Shown here piece after piece: positions 33,848 to 43,272 of a DNA stretch of 64,000 bases. Positions within the stretch are counted from its first letter, which is position 1; every line of letters begins with the position of its first letter. The stretch is from Janthinobacterium sp. 61. GTDB lineage: Bacteria; Pseudomonadota; Gammaproteobacteria; Burkholderiales; Burkholderiaceae_D. The notes under the pieces were generated by a model. It was not told the origin of the DNA and made no database searches. It saw only the letters and a list, made by a program, of their open reading frames with translations. The position numbers were made by a program, and so were the translations under genes. Location of the stretch: positions 1,178,001-1,242,000 of the forward strand of contig NZ_PJMQ01000001.1 in NCBI RefSeq assembly GCF_002846335.1. The letters run 5' to 3'.

Positions 33848-35149
33848 GTGGTTACCCTAGATGGCACTAAGAACAACAGTAGTAACAAGGCAGTCGAACC
33901 GGGCATGCGGCGCAAGCAGGCGTCCGTGCTGATCAGCAGTACCTTCGCGTTTACCATCTGCTTTGCGGTATGGATGATGTTTGCCGTGCTGGGCATCCCG
34001 ATCAAAACCAGCCTGGGCTTGACGGAGACGCAATTCGGCCTTCTGGCCGCCATGCCCGTGCTGACGGGCTCCCTCGTGCGCGTGCCGCTGGGTATCTGGA
34101 CGGACAAATACGGCGGACGCCGCGTTTTCTTCCTGCTGATGCTGGCCAGCGTGGTGCCGATTTACCTGATTTCCTACGCCACCGCCTATTGGCACTTCCT
34201 CTTGCTGGGCATGTTCGTGGGTCTGGCGGGCGGCTCGTTCTCCGTCGGTACGCCGTATGTGGCGCGCTGGTATGAAAAGGAGCGCCGCGGCCTGGCAATG
34301 GGCATTTTCGGCGCGGGGAACTCCGGTTCGGCGCTGACCAAGTTCGTCGCGCCGGGCATCGTCGCCGCCTTTGGCTGGCAAATGCTGCCGAAGGTGTATG
34401 CGGTGGCCATGCTGGCCACGGCCATCATCTTCTGGCTGTTTTCGTACACGGACAAATCGCACCTGGCACCATCGGGCGAAAGCTTCTCGGCGCAAATGAA
34501 GGTGCTGAAGGACCCGCGCGTGTGGCGCTACTGCCAGTACTACTCGGTGGTGTTCGGCGGCTATGTGGCGCTGGCGCTGTGGATGACGAAGTACTACGTG
34601 GCCGAATACGGCTTCGACCTGAAGCATGCGGCGCTGCTGGCCGCCTGCTTCTCGCTGCCTGGCGGCGTGCTGCGCGCGCTGGGCGGCTGGATCTCGGACA
34701 AATACGGTGCGGCAAAGGTGACGTGGGCCGTGATGTGGGTGTGCTGGGTGTGCTTCTTCCTGCTGTCGTATCCGCAAACGCAGATGGTGGTGGAAACTGT
34801 CACGGGGCCGCTGGCTATCCACATCGGCCTGTCGCCGCTGTGGTTCACCGCGCTGCTGTTCATCGTCGGCATCGCCATGGCCGTGGGCAAGGCGTCCGTC
34901 TTCAAGTTCATCGGTGATGACTTTTCCGACAATATCGGTGCCGTGTCGGGCGTGGTGGGCCTGGCGGGAGGTCTCGGTGGCTTCATCTTGCCCGTGATGT
35001 TCGGCGCCCTGGTGGACTTCACCGGCGTGCGCTCGAGCGCCTTCATGCTCCTGTACGGCACCGTCTGCGTTTCCCTCGTCTGGATGTATTTCTCGTTCAA
35101 GCCGCTCCGTGCGGCGACTAACCCTCAACCTGCAGGAGTAACGTTATGA
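33848..35149 (+). CDS. narK: NarK1-type nitrate/proton symporter
   Basis: A 433-residue MFS nitrate/nitrite porter with 12 helices. Signature elements are GIWTDKYGGRR after helix 2, the nitrate signature GAGNSGSALTKFVAP in helix 5 and GGWISDKYGAAKVT plus VSGVVGLAGGLGGFILP in the C-terminal half. The NarK1 subtype is thought to import nitrate with protons. The start is GTG at 33848, supported by GGAG eight bases upstream. It is coupled by an ATGA overlap to the NarK2-type gene, a pairing known in denitrifiers and nitrate respirers. No clear FNR box was found before it. Confidence 0.92.
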   Translation: MVTLDGTKNNSSNKAVEPGMRRKQASVLISSTFAFTICFAVWMMFAVLGIPIKTSLGLTETQFGLLAAMPVLTGSLVRVPLGIWTDKYGGRRVFFLLMLASVVPIYLISYATAYWHFLLLGMFVGLAGGSFSVGTPYVARWYEKERRGLAMGIFGAGNSGSALTKFVAPGIVAAFGWQMLPKVYAVAMLATAIIFWLFSYTDKSHLAPSGESFSAQMKVLKDPRVWRYCQYYSVVFGGYVALALWMTKYYVAEYGFDLKHAALLAACFSLPGGVLRALGGWISDKYGAAKVTWAVMWVCWVCFFLLSYPQTQMVVETVTGPLAIHIGLSPLWFTALLFIVGIAMAVGKASVFKFIGDDFSDNIGAVSGVVGLAGGLGGFILPVMFGALVDFTGVRSSAFMLLYGTVCVSLVWMYFSFKPLRAATNPQPAGVTL

Positions 35150-36543
35150 GTAAGCTCGTGAGCCGCTACATGATCAATACGTGGGAGCCGGAAACCCCGA
35201 GCTTCTGGCAAAACACGGGCAAGGCCACGGCCGCGCGCAACCTGTGGATTTCGATTCCCGCGCTGCTGCTGGCGTTCGCCGTGTGGATGGTGTGGAGCGT
35301 GGTGGTCGTCAACCTGCCCAACATCGGTTTCACCTACAGCAACAACCAGCTGTTCTGGCTGACGGCCTTGCCTGGCCTGTCCGGCGCCACCTTGCGCATC
35401 TTTTATTCGTTCATGGTGCCCATCTTTGGCGGCCGCCGCTGGACGGCCATTTCCACGGGATCTCTCCTGATTCCCGCGATCGGCATCGGCCTGGCCGTGC
35501 AGGATGTAAACACGGGCTATCCGACCATGCTGATCCTGGCGCTGCTGTGCGGCTTCGGCGGCGGCAATTTCGCCTCGTCGATGGCCAACATCAGCTTTTT
35601 CTATCCGAAGGCGAGCAAGGGCTTCGCGCTGGGCATGAATGCTGGCCTGGGCAACCTGGGCGTGTCGGTGGTGCAGTTCGTCGTGCCGCTGGTGATCACC
35701 TTCGCCGTCTTCGGCGCCTGGGGCGGCGATTCGCTGACCTGGGTCAAGAATGGCGTGAGCAAGGACATGTGGCTGCAAAACGCGGGCTTCATCTGGGTGC
35801 CGTTCATCGCCTTGAGTACCTTGCTGGCCTGGTTCGGCATGAATGACCTGGCTTCGGCCAAGGCTTCGTTTTCCGAACAGGCCGTGATCTTCAAGCGCAA
35901 GCACAACTGGCTCATGTGCTGGCTGTACACGGGCACCTTCGGCTCCTTCATCGGTTATTCGGCCGCGTTTCCGCTGCTGATCAAGATCCAGTTTCCCGAC
36001 GTGAACCCGCTCGATTACGCCTTCCTGGGCCCCCTGGTGGGTGCGCTGGCGCGCGTGGCCGGCGGTGTGATTTCCGATAAATTAGGCGGCGCCCGCGTCA
36101 CCCTGTGGTCTTTCCTGCTGATGATAGGCGCCGTGCTGGGCGTGCTGTACTTCATGCCGCAAGCTGGCGTGGGTGGTAGTTTTAGTGGCTTCTTCTGGAT
36201 GTTCATGCTGCTGTTCGCCGGCACGGGCATCGGCAATGCGTCGACCTTCCGCATGATTCCCGTGATCTTTTTGACGGAGCATCAGCGCGCGGCCGCCGGC
36301 AAGGGCAAGGCGGCGCAGGAGCAAGCCATCGTCGACGCCAACAAGGAGGGCGCGGCAGTCCTGGGCTTCACGTCGGCCGTGGCGGCCTACGGTGCCTTCT
36401 TCATTCCGAAAAGCTATGGCACCTCGATTTCGCTGACGGGCAGCCCCGATGCGGCCCTGTGGTGCTTCATCGGCTTTTATGTCAGCTGCATCGCGATCAC
36501 CTGGTGGTGCTATGCCCGCAAGAACGCGCCGATGCCTTGCTAG
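35146..36543 (+). CDS. narK2: NarK2-type nitrate/nitrite antiporter
   Basis: A 465-residue MFS protein of the NarK2 subtype, which exchanges external nitrate for internal nitrite. Visible family stretches are WMVWSVVVVNLPNIGF, LCGFGGGNFASSMANISFFYPK, GMNAGLGNLGVSVVQF, GGVISDKLGGARVT and a central loop with TEHQRAAAGKG. The ATG overlaps the narK1 stop. Together the pair would supply cytoplasmic nitrate to NarG and remove nitrite. No nitrite reductase gene is present in the island, so nitrite export may be the main fate. Confidence 0.93.
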   Translation: MSKLVSRYMINTWEPETPSFWQNTGKATAARNLWISIPALLLAFAVWMVWSVVVVNLPNIGFTYSNNQLFWLTALPGLSGATLRIFYSFMVPIFGGRRWTAISTGSLLIPAIGIGLAVQDVNTGYPTMLILALLCGFGGGNFASSMANISFFYPKASKGFALGMNAGLGNLGVSVVQFVVPLVITFAVFGAWGGDSLTWVKNGVSKDMWLQNAGFIWVPFIALSTLLAWFGMNDLASAKASFSEQAVIFKRKHNWLMCWLYTGTFGSFIGYSAAFPLLIKIQFPDVNPLDYAFLGPLVGALARVAGGVISDKLGGARVTLWSFLLMIGAVLGVLYFMPQAGVGGSFSGFFWMFMLLFAGTGIGNASTFRMIPVIFLTEHQRAAAGKGKAAQEQAIVDANKEGAAVLGFTSAVAAYGAFFIPKSYGTSISLTGSPDAALWCFIGFYVSCIAITWWCYARKNAPMPC

Positions 36544-36597
36544 TTAGAACGTCTGGCAAGTCGTTCTTGCCAGACGTTGAGGAAATGAAAGTATGTC

Positions 36598-37290
36598 ATG
36601 GAAGAACTGGAAAAATTCGTCAACGGCTTCAGCCTGTTTCAGCAGCAGTACTTCAGCGAGCCGCAGACCTTGTACGACAGCTTGCGCGATGGGCAGCGGC
36701 CCACGACCTTGCTGATCGGTTGCTGCGATTCGCGCGTCGACCCCATGCTGCTGACGGGCAGCGACCCGGGTGACATGTTCGTCGTGCGCAATATCGCCAA
36801 CCTGGTGCCGCCGTGTACGCCCGACGCGCCGCCCGGCGTCAGCTCGGCCATCGAGTTCGCCGTCTGCAAGCTCGAAGTGGCCAGGGTGATCGTGCTCGGA
36901 CATGCGCGCTGCGGCGGCATCCGCGCGCTGCTGGAACCGCAGCCGCGCGCGGAAGGACAGGAAACGGACTTCGTGGGCCAGTGGATGCGCATTGCCGAAC
37001 CGGTGGCGCAGCGCGTGCGGCGCGAGCTGGCGCACCGCTCATCGGAAGAGCAGCACCATGCGTGCGAACTGGCCAGCATCCTGCAGTCGCTGGACAATCT
37101 GCTGACCTACCCTTGGCTGAAGCGCCGGGTGGAGCAGGGGGTGTTGAAACTGCATGGCTGGTATTTCGACATCGACAGCGGCGCCCTGATGGCGTATTCG
37201 GCGCGCCAGCAGCAGTTTTTGCCCCTGGTATGCCCGATAGAAAGGGCGCGCCACCTGCACGAGCGCCCGTGGCCCGATGCGGCCAGGTAA
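36598..37290 (+). CDS. Beta-class carbonic anhydrase
   Basis: A 230-residue beta-carbonic anhydrase. The zinc-site residues are all visible: Cys-Asp-Ser-Arg in LLIGCCDSRVDP and His/Cys in LGHARCGGIRAL, with VRNIANLVPP between them. It interconverts CO2 and bicarbonate in the cytoplasm. It sits between narK2 and narG on the same strand, an unusual position, with a REP-like repeat after it. This might be chance, or a link to pH or CO2 balance during nitrate respiration. Confidence 0.93.
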   Translation: MEELEKFVNGFSLFQQQYFSEPQTLYDSLRDGQRPTTLLIGCCDSRVDPMLLTGSDPGDMFVVRNIANLVPPCTPDAPPGVSSAIEFAVCKLEVARVIVLGHARCGGIRALLEPQPRAEGQETDFVGQWMRIAEPVAQRVRRELAHRSSEEQHHACELASILQSLDNLLTYPWLKRRVEQGVLKLHGWYFDIDSGALMAYSARQQQFLPLVCPIERARHLHERPWPDAAR

Positions 37291-37313
37291 TCCGAAACGT
37301 GCCGCCAACAATG

Positions 37314-37404
37314 TGTCGGATTACGCTACGCTAATCCGACCTACCTTGCATAATTGGTGGAAGAATGATGTAGGTCGGATTAGCCCGCAGGGCGTAATCC
37401 GACA
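37314..37404. repeat. REP-like inverted doublet
   Basis: Two palindromes in opposite orientation: GTCGGATTA-7-TAATCCGAC at 37315-37339 and GTCGGATTA-12-TAATCCGAC at 37374-37403. The flanks CTAC and GTAG face each other, so the whole block is a large inverted repeat. It looks like a REP doublet mobilised as a unit. Confidence 0.8.
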
Positions 37405-37411
37405 AGTTCCC

Positions 37412-37783
37412 TCAGCTAAAACGTAACAAATCCCCGCTGCGGTCAAACGCCAGCAGGCCGTCGATGCGCCCTTGCTCGATGGCTGTCACCATGGCGCGCA
37501 GGGGCGCTTCGCATTCCTGCGCGGCGGGCGGCTGGCCGTCCTGGCCCGCCAGTCCCGCCACGAAGACCACGTCCCAGTGCGTCTGCATCTGTTTCGACTC
37601 CTCCTTCAATGTCTCGAAGCTGTCCAGCTCCTCGGGCAGCTTGTCTGCGCACATCACAGGCGTGAGGGACTTGCCCTGGCCGCCAGGCTGGGCCTGCGCC
37701 TGGGTAAAGGTGAACAGCAGGCGTTGCGGCTGCTCCTGGTTGCGGGCGCTGCGCAGCAGGCTGGCGTAATCGGTGATGGACAT
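37412..37783 (-). CDS. Small conserved protein of unknown function
   Basis: A 123-residue soluble protein (LLRSARNQEQPQRLLFTFTQAQAQP, then DKLPEELDSFETLKEESKQM and DVVFVAGLAGQDGQPP). Relatives in Oxalobacteraceae are often labelled ribonucleotide reductase subunit alpha, but it has none of that enzyme's catalytic features and the label is probably wrong. The start at 37783 has AGGAG six bases upstream. It is divergent from narG and sits beside the REP doublet. No function can be assigned. Confidence 0.7.
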   Translation of the reverse strand: MSITDYASLLRSARNQEQPQRLLFTFTQAQAQPGGQGKSLTPVMCADKLPEELDSFETLKEESKQMQTHWDVVFVAGLAGQDGQPPAAQECEAPLRAMVTAIEQGRIDGLLAFDRSGDLLRFS

Positions 37784-38012
37784 GGTTTTCTCCTGGTTGA
37801 ACGATGGCGACAGGTATACCGCAGCAGGTCTGCGGTGCCCATAGGCAATAGTGACTACCCGCCTATGCATTCCTGGTGCGGGAAACCGACTTCTTGCCAA
37901 TACCGCCGAGCAGGGCGCATCGATAGACTGTTTGTATCGACGCTTGAGCCATCCTGCTTGCAGCGTTTTTTAAGACCTGGCGCCGCTGTCCGCGGCGTAA
38001 TGTGGAGGTAGC
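37784..38012. promoter_or_regulatory. Divergent spacer upstream of narG
   Basis: A 229-base spacer that should contain the narG promoter. An inverted repeat TCGATA-9-TATCGA at 37920-37940 is the clearest signal. No good FNR box (TTGAT-4-ATCAA) or NarL heptamer pair was recognised by eye. Confidence 0.4.
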
Positions 38013-41000
38013 ATGAGTCACTTTCTGGACCGCCTGAAATTTTTTAGCAAGCCCGCCGAGCCGTTTTCCAACGGCCATGGCACCGTGGTCGATGAAGACC
38101 GTACCTGGGAAAACGCCTATCGCCAGCGCTGGCAGCACGACAAGATCGTGCGTTCCACGCATGGCGTGAACTGTACCGGCTCGTGCAGCTGGAAGGTGTA
38201 TGTCAAGAATGGCCTGATCACCTGGGAAACCCAGCAAACCGATTACCCGCGCACGCGGCCCGACCTGCCCAATCACGAGCCCCGCGGCTGCCCGCGCGGC
38301 GCCAGCTATTCCTGGTACGTGTATTCGGCGCAGCGCGTGAAGTATCCGATGGTGCGCGGCCGCCTGATGGAAATGTGGCGCGAGGCGCGCAAGACCATGG
38401 ACCCCGTGACGGCCTGGGACTGGATCAGCCAGGATCCCGTGCGCTCGCAGCAGTACAAATCCATCCGCGGCCTGGGCGGCTTCGTGCGCGCCACGTGGGA
38501 AGAATCGAATGAAATCATCGCCGCCGCGAATGCGCTGACGATCAAAAAATATGGCCCGGACCGCATCGTCGGCTTCTCGCCGATTCCCGCCATGTCCATG
38601 GTCAGCTATGCCTCCGGCACGCGCTACCTGTCGCTGATCGGCGGCGTGGCCCTGAGCTTCTACGACTGGTACTGCGACTTGCCGCCCGCCAGCCCGCAAG
38701 TGTGGGGCGAACAGACGGACGTGCCGGAATCGGCCGACTGGTACAACTCGACCTATTTGATGGTGTGGGGCTCGAACGTGCCGATGACGCGCACGCCGGA
38801 CGCCCACTTCTACACGGAAGTGCGCTACAAGGGCACGAAAACCGTGGCTATCTCTCCCGATTACGGCGAAATGGTGAAGTTCGGCGACATCTGGCTGGCG
38901 CCTAAACAAGGCACGGACGCCGCGCTGGCGCTGGCCATGGGGCACGTCATCCTCAAGGAATTCCACTCGGAAGGGCAGAGCGCCTACTTCCGCGAGTATG
39001 CGCGCCAGTACACGGACTTCCCCATGCTGGTGCTGCTCAAGGAGCATAACGGCACCCTGGTGCCCGACTACTTCCTGCGCGCTTCGCACCTGGACAACAA
39101 CCTCGACGAAACCAATAACCCGGAATGGAAAACCCTGGTCATCGACGAAACCACGGGGACAATCACGGCGCCGGCCGGCTCCATCGGCTTCCGCTGGGGT
39201 GAGTCGGGCAAGTGGAACCTGGAACAGAAGGCGGGCGGCAGCGGCGTGCCCATCGTGCCGATGCTCTCCATGATCAACGACAGCGACGCCGTCACGGAAG
39301 TGGGTTTCGCCTACTTCGGCGGCAAGGATGCGGCTGACATGCTGCTGCGCAAAGTGCCGGTGAAGACCATCCGCCTGGCCGATGGCACGACGGGCCTGGT
39401 CACCACCGTGTTCGACCTGACCCTCGCCAACTACGGCATCGACCGTGGCCTCGGTGGCGGAAACGTGGCGGAAAGCTATGACGACGACGTGCCTTACACC
39501 CCCGCGTGGCAGGAAAAGCACACAGGCGTGAAGCGCGCCGACGTCATCACCGTGGCGCGCCAGTTCGCGCAAAACGCGGACCAGACGCGCGGCAAGAGCA
39601 TGGTCATCGTAGGCGCCGGCCTGAATCACTGGTACCACATGGACATGACATATCGCGGCATCATCAACATGCTGATGATGTGCGGCTGTATCGGCCAGTC
39701 CGGCGGCGGCTGGGCCCACTACGTGGGCCAGGAAAAACTGCGTCCGCAAACGGGCTGGACGCCTTTGGCCTTCGCCCAGGACTGGGTGCGTCCGATGCGC
39801 CAGATGAACGGCACCTCGTTCTTCTATGCCCACACCAGCCAGTGGCGCCATGAAAAGCTGGAAACGGGCGACATCGCCTCGCCATCGGCGGCCGGCGGCA
39901 CGGGCGACCTGACCCTGCTCGACTATAACGCCAAGGCTGAACGCATGGGCTGGTTGCCATCGGCGCCGCAGCTGCAAACCAATCCGCTGGAAGTGGCCAG
40001 GGCCGCCAAGGCGGCAGGGCAGGCACCGGCCGCATATGCGCTCGATCAGATCAAGGCGGGCCAGCTGCAGTTCTCGTGCGACGATCCGGACAATCCAGCC
40101 AACTTCCCGCGCAATATGTTTGTCTGGCGCTCGAATATCCTGGGCAGCTCGGGCAAGGGCCACGAGTACTTCCTCAAGTATTTGCTGGGCACGCAGAATG
40201 GCTTGCTCAGCGACGAAGACGACTGCATCACGCCAAAGCAGGTGAAAGTGCGTCCCGCCGCCGAAGGCAAGCTCGATCTGCTGGTGGTGCTGGACTTCCG
40301 CATGTCGACCACGTGCCTGTATGGCGACGTGGTGCTGCCGACGGCCACCTGGTATGAAAAGGATGACTTGAATACGTCGGACATGCACCCCTTCATCCAC
40401 CCGCTGTCGGAAGCCGTGCAGCCCCTGTGGCAATCGAAGTCGGACTGGGAAATTTACAAGGGCATCGCCGAGAAATTCTCGGAAATCGGTGGCGAACTTC
40501 TGGGCACCCAGCAAGACATCATCCTCACGCCGCTGATGCACGATACGCCAGGTGAGCTGGGCCAGCCTTTCGATCCCAAGGACTGGCGCGCCGGTGAATG
40601 CGAGGCCATCCCGGGCAAGACCATGCCGAATATGACGGTGGTCGAGCGCAATTACCGCGACGTGTACAAGAAGTTCACCTCGATCGGACCACTGCTGGAG
40701 AGCATCGGCAACGGCGGCAAGGGCATTTCCTGGAAAACGGGCCATGAAGTCGAGGTACTGCGCGGCATCAACCGCACGGTGCTCGATGAAGGCGTGTCGA
40801 AGGGCCAGCCGCGCCTCGACACGGCCATCGATGCGGCCGAGATGATCCTGACGCTGGCGCCGGAAACGAATGGCCACGTGGCAGTCAAGGCCTGGGCCGC
40901 GCTGTCCGCCATCACGGGACGCGAGCACACGCATCTGGCCAAGCCGCGCGAGCATGACAGCATCCGCTTCCGCGATGTACAGGCGCAGCCGCGCAAGATC

Positions 41001-41711
41001 ATTTCCTCGCCCACCTGGTCAGGCCTGGAAAGCGAAGAAGTCAGCTACACGGCCGGCTATACCAACGTGCATGAAATGATCCCATGGCGCACCCTGACGG
41101 GCCGCCAGCAGTTTTACCAGGATCACCTGTGGATGCGCGATTTTGGCGAAGGGCTGTGCGTGTACAAGCCGGCCATCAACACGAAGACGACGGAAGCGCT
41201 GTTGGGTACCAAGCCGAACGGCAACAAGGAACTGGCGCTGAACTTTCTGACGCCGCACCAGAAATGGGGCATCCACTCCACGTATTCGGACAACCTGCGC
41301 ATGCTGACCCTGTCACGCGGCGGGCCGCACGTATGGCTGTCGGAAATCGATGCGAAAACGGCCGGTATCGTCGACAACGACTGGATCGAAGTCTTCAACG
41401 TGAATGGCAGCCTGACGGCGCGTGCCATCGTCAGCCAGCGCATCCCGGCCGGCATGACGATGATGTACCACGCCCAGGAAAAGATCATCAACGTGCCCGG
41501 CGCGGAGATGACGGGCAAGCGGGGCGGCATCCATAACTCGGTGACGCGCGCCGTGCCCAAGCCGACGCACATGATCGGCGGCTACGCCCAGCTGGCCTAC
41601 GGCTTCAATTACTACGGCACGGTGGGCTCCAACCGCGATGAATTCGTATTGGTGCGCAAGATGAACAAGGTTGACTGGCTCGAAGGCCCGTTGCAGGAAG
41701 AAGGAGCATAG
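38013..41711 (+). CDS. narG: Respiratory nitrate reductase alpha subunit NarG
   Basis: A 1232-residue molybdopterin catalytic subunit of membrane nitrate reductase, reducing nitrate to nitrite on the cytoplasmic side. The FS0 cluster ligands H50, C54, C58 and C93 are present (HGVNCTGSCSW and RGCPRG). WGEQTDVPESADWYNS carries the molybdenum-liganding aspartate region, and MVWGSNVPMTRTPDAHF follows. Length matches E. coli NarG (1247). It heads narGHJI, with narH starting one base after its stop. Mature MoaA-dependent cofactor is supplied by a gene further down the island. Confidence 0.97.
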   Translation: MSHFLDRLKFFSKPAEPFSNGHGTVVDEDRTWENAYRQRWQHDKIVRSTHGVNCTGSCSWKVYVKNGLITWETQQTDYPRTRPDLPNHEPRGCPRGASYSWYVYSAQRVKYPMVRGRLMEMWREARKTMDPVTAWDWISQDPVRSQQYKSIRGLGGFVRATWEESNEIIAAANALTIKKYGPDRIVGFSPIPAMSMVSYASGTRYLSLIGGVALSFYDWYCDLPPASPQVWGEQTDVPESADWYNSTYLMVWGSNVPMTRTPDAHFYTEVRYKGTKTVAISPDYGEMVKFGDIWLAPKQGTDAALALAMGHVILKEFHSEGQSAYFREYARQYTDFPMLVLLKEHNGTLVPDYFLRASHLDNNLDETNNPEWKTLVIDETTGTITAPAGSIGFRWGESGKWNLEQKAGGSGVPIVPMLSMINDSDAVTEVGFAYFGGKDAADMLLRKVPVKTIRLADGTTGLVTTVFDLTLANYGIDRGLGGGNVAESYDDDVPYTPAWQEKHTGVKRADVITVARQFAQNADQTRGKSMVIVGAGLNHWYHMDMTYRGIINMLMMCGCIGQSGGGWAHYVGQEKLRPQTGWTPLAFAQDWVRPMRQMNGTSFFYAHTSQWRHEKLETGDIASPSAAGGTGDLTLLDYNAKAERMGWLPSAPQLQTNPLEVARAAKAAGQAPAAYALDQIKAGQLQFSCDDPDNPANFPRNMFVWRSNILGSSGKGHEYFLKYLLGTQNGLLSDEDDCITPKQVKVRPAAEGKLDLLVVLDFRMSTTCLYGDVVLPTATWYEKDDLNTSDMHPFIHPLSEAVQPLWQSKSDWEIYKGIAEKFSEIGGELLGTQQDIILTPLMHDTPGELGQPFDPKDWRAGECEAIPGKTMPNMTVVERNYRDVYKKFTSIGPLLESIGNGGKGISWKTGHEVEVLRGINRTVLDEGVSKGQPRLDTAIDAAEMILTLAPETNGHVAVKAWAALSAITGREHTHLAKPREHDSIRFRDVQAQPRKIISSPTWSGLESEEVSYTAGYTNVHEMIPWRTLTGRQQFYQDHLWMRDFGEGLCVYKPAINTKTTEALLGTKPNGNKELALNFLTPHQKWGIHSTYSDNLRMLTLSRGGPHVWLSEIDAKTAGIVDNDWIEVFNVNGSLTARAIVSQRIPAGMTMMYHAQEKIINVPGAEMTGKRGGIHNSVTRAVPKPTHMIGGYAQLAYGFNYYGTVGSNRDEFVLVRKMNKVDWLEGPLQEEGA

Positions 41712-41712
41712 T

Positions 41713-43263
41713 ATGAAAATCAGAGCGCAAATCGGCATGGTGCTGAACCTGGACAAGTGCATCGGCTGCCACACCTGTTCCGTCACCTGCAAGAACGTAT
41801 GGACCAGCCGCGACGGCGTCGAGTACGCATGGTTCAACAACGTTGAAACCAAGCCCGGCATCGGCTATCCGAAGCAGTGGGAAAACCAGGACAAGTGGAA
41901 TGGCGGCTGGCGCCGCACGGACGCGGGCAAGATCGAGCCGCGGCAGGGCAGCCGTCTGAAGATCCTGGCGAATATCTTCGCCAACCCGAACCTGCCGGCC
42001 ATCGACGAGTACTACGAGCCGTTCACCTACGACTACGAGCACCTGCAAAGCGCACCGCTGTCGCAGACGCCGCCGACGGCCCGTCCGATCTCCGTGCTGA
42101 CGGGGAAAAAGATGGAAAAAATCGAGTGGGGTCCGAATTGGGAAGATGACCTGGGTGGTGAATTTGCCCAGCGCAGCAAGGACAAGCTGTTCGACAATAT
42201 GCAGAAGGAGATGTACGGCACCTTCGAAAACACCTTCATGATGTATCTGCCGCGCCTGTGCGAGCATTGTCTCAACCCGACCTGCGTGGCGTCCTGCCCG
42301 TCCGGCTCCGTGTACAAGCGCGAAGACGACGGCATCGTGCTGATCGACCAGGACAAGTGCCGCGGCTGGCGCATGTGCATCTCCGGTTGTCCGTACAAGA
42401 AGATTTACTACAATTGGTCGTCAGGCAAGGCGGAGAAGTGCACCTTCTGCTTCCCCCGCATCGAGGCAGGCCAGCCTACCGTGTGCTCGGAAACGTGCGT
42501 GGGCCGCATCCGCTACCTGGGCGTGCTGCTGTACGACGCCGACAAGATCGAAGCTGCCGCCTCCGTGCCGCAGGAGCAGGACTTGTACCAGGCGCAGCTG
42601 GACCTGTTCCTCGATCCGCACGACCCGGCCATCATCGCCGAGGCGCGCCGCCAGGGCATTCCCGACCTGTGGCTGGAAGCGGCCGTCAAGTCGCCCGTCT
42701 ACAAGATGGCCGTCGAGTGGAAAGTGGCGTTCCCGCTGCATCCCGAGTACCGTACCTTGCCGATGGTGTGGTACGTGCCGCCCCTTTCGCCGATCCAGGC
42801 GGCTGCCGAATCGGGCAAGCTGGGCGTGAATGGCGTGTTGCCGGACACGCAAAGCCTGCGCATTCCCGTGCAATACCTGGCCAATTTGCTGACGGCGGGC
42901 GACCAGCCGCCCATCATCTCGGCGCTGGACCGCATGCTGGCCATGCGCGCCTACATGCGCAGCAAAACCGTCGAGAAGGTGGAGAACCTGACGGTATTGA
43001 AACAGGTGGGCCTGACCAAGGCGCAGGTGGAGGACATGTACCACATCATGGCCATCGCCAATTACGAAGACCGCTTCGTCATTCCCAGCAGCCACAAGGA
43101 AATGGCGGAAGACAGCTTCAACGAGAAGGGTTCGTGTGGCTTCAGCTTCGGCAATGGCTGCTCGGACGGCAGCAGCGAACCGACCTTGTTCGGCAAGAAA
43201 AAACATGGTTCGGCCATCTTCATGCAGATGCCGAAGTCGCGCAAAACGGCGCCAGGCGCTTAA
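41713..43263 (+). CDS. narH: Respiratory nitrate reductase beta subunit NarH
   Basis: A 516-residue iron-sulfur subunit. C16, C19, C22 and C26 form the first cluster motif (KCIGCHTCSVTC); further Cys motifs are CEHCLNPTCVASCP, CRGWRMCISGCP and CTFCFPR. The Trp in CRGWRMC replaces a Cys and marks the [3Fe-4S] cluster, as in known NarH. It carries electrons from NarI haems to NarG. Spacing to narG is one base and to narJ nine bases, so the genes form a tight operon. Confidence 0.97.
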   Translation: MKIRAQIGMVLNLDKCIGCHTCSVTCKNVWTSRDGVEYAWFNNVETKPGIGYPKQWENQDKWNGGWRRTDAGKIEPRQGSRLKILANIFANPNLPAIDEYYEPFTYDYEHLQSAPLSQTPPTARPISVLTGKKMEKIEWGPNWEDDLGGEFAQRSKDKLFDNMQKEMYGTFENTFMMYLPRLCEHCLNPTCVASCPSGSVYKREDDGIVLIDQDKCRGWRMCISGCPYKKIYYNWSSGKAEKCTFCFPRIEAGQPTVCSETCVGRIRYLGVLLYDADKIEAAASVPQEQDLYQAQLDLFLDPHDPAIIAEARRQGIPDLWLEAAVKSPVYKMAVEWKVAFPLHPEYRTLPMVWYVPPLSPIQAAAESGKLGVNGVLPDTQSLRIPVQYLANLLTAGDQPPIISALDRMLAMRAYMRSKTVEKVENLTVLKQVGLTKAQVEDMYHIMAIANYEDRFVIPSSHKEMAEDSFNEKGSCGFSFGNGCSDGSSEPTLFGKKKHGSAIFMQMPKSRKTAPGA

Positions 43264-43272
43264 GGAATCGAT

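Noticed and set aside
37863..40955. Open frame of about 1030 codons on the minus strand opposite narG
   Set aside because: It mirrors the GC-rich third codon positions of narG, is rich in His, Arg and Gln, and shows no domain; narG is unambiguous.
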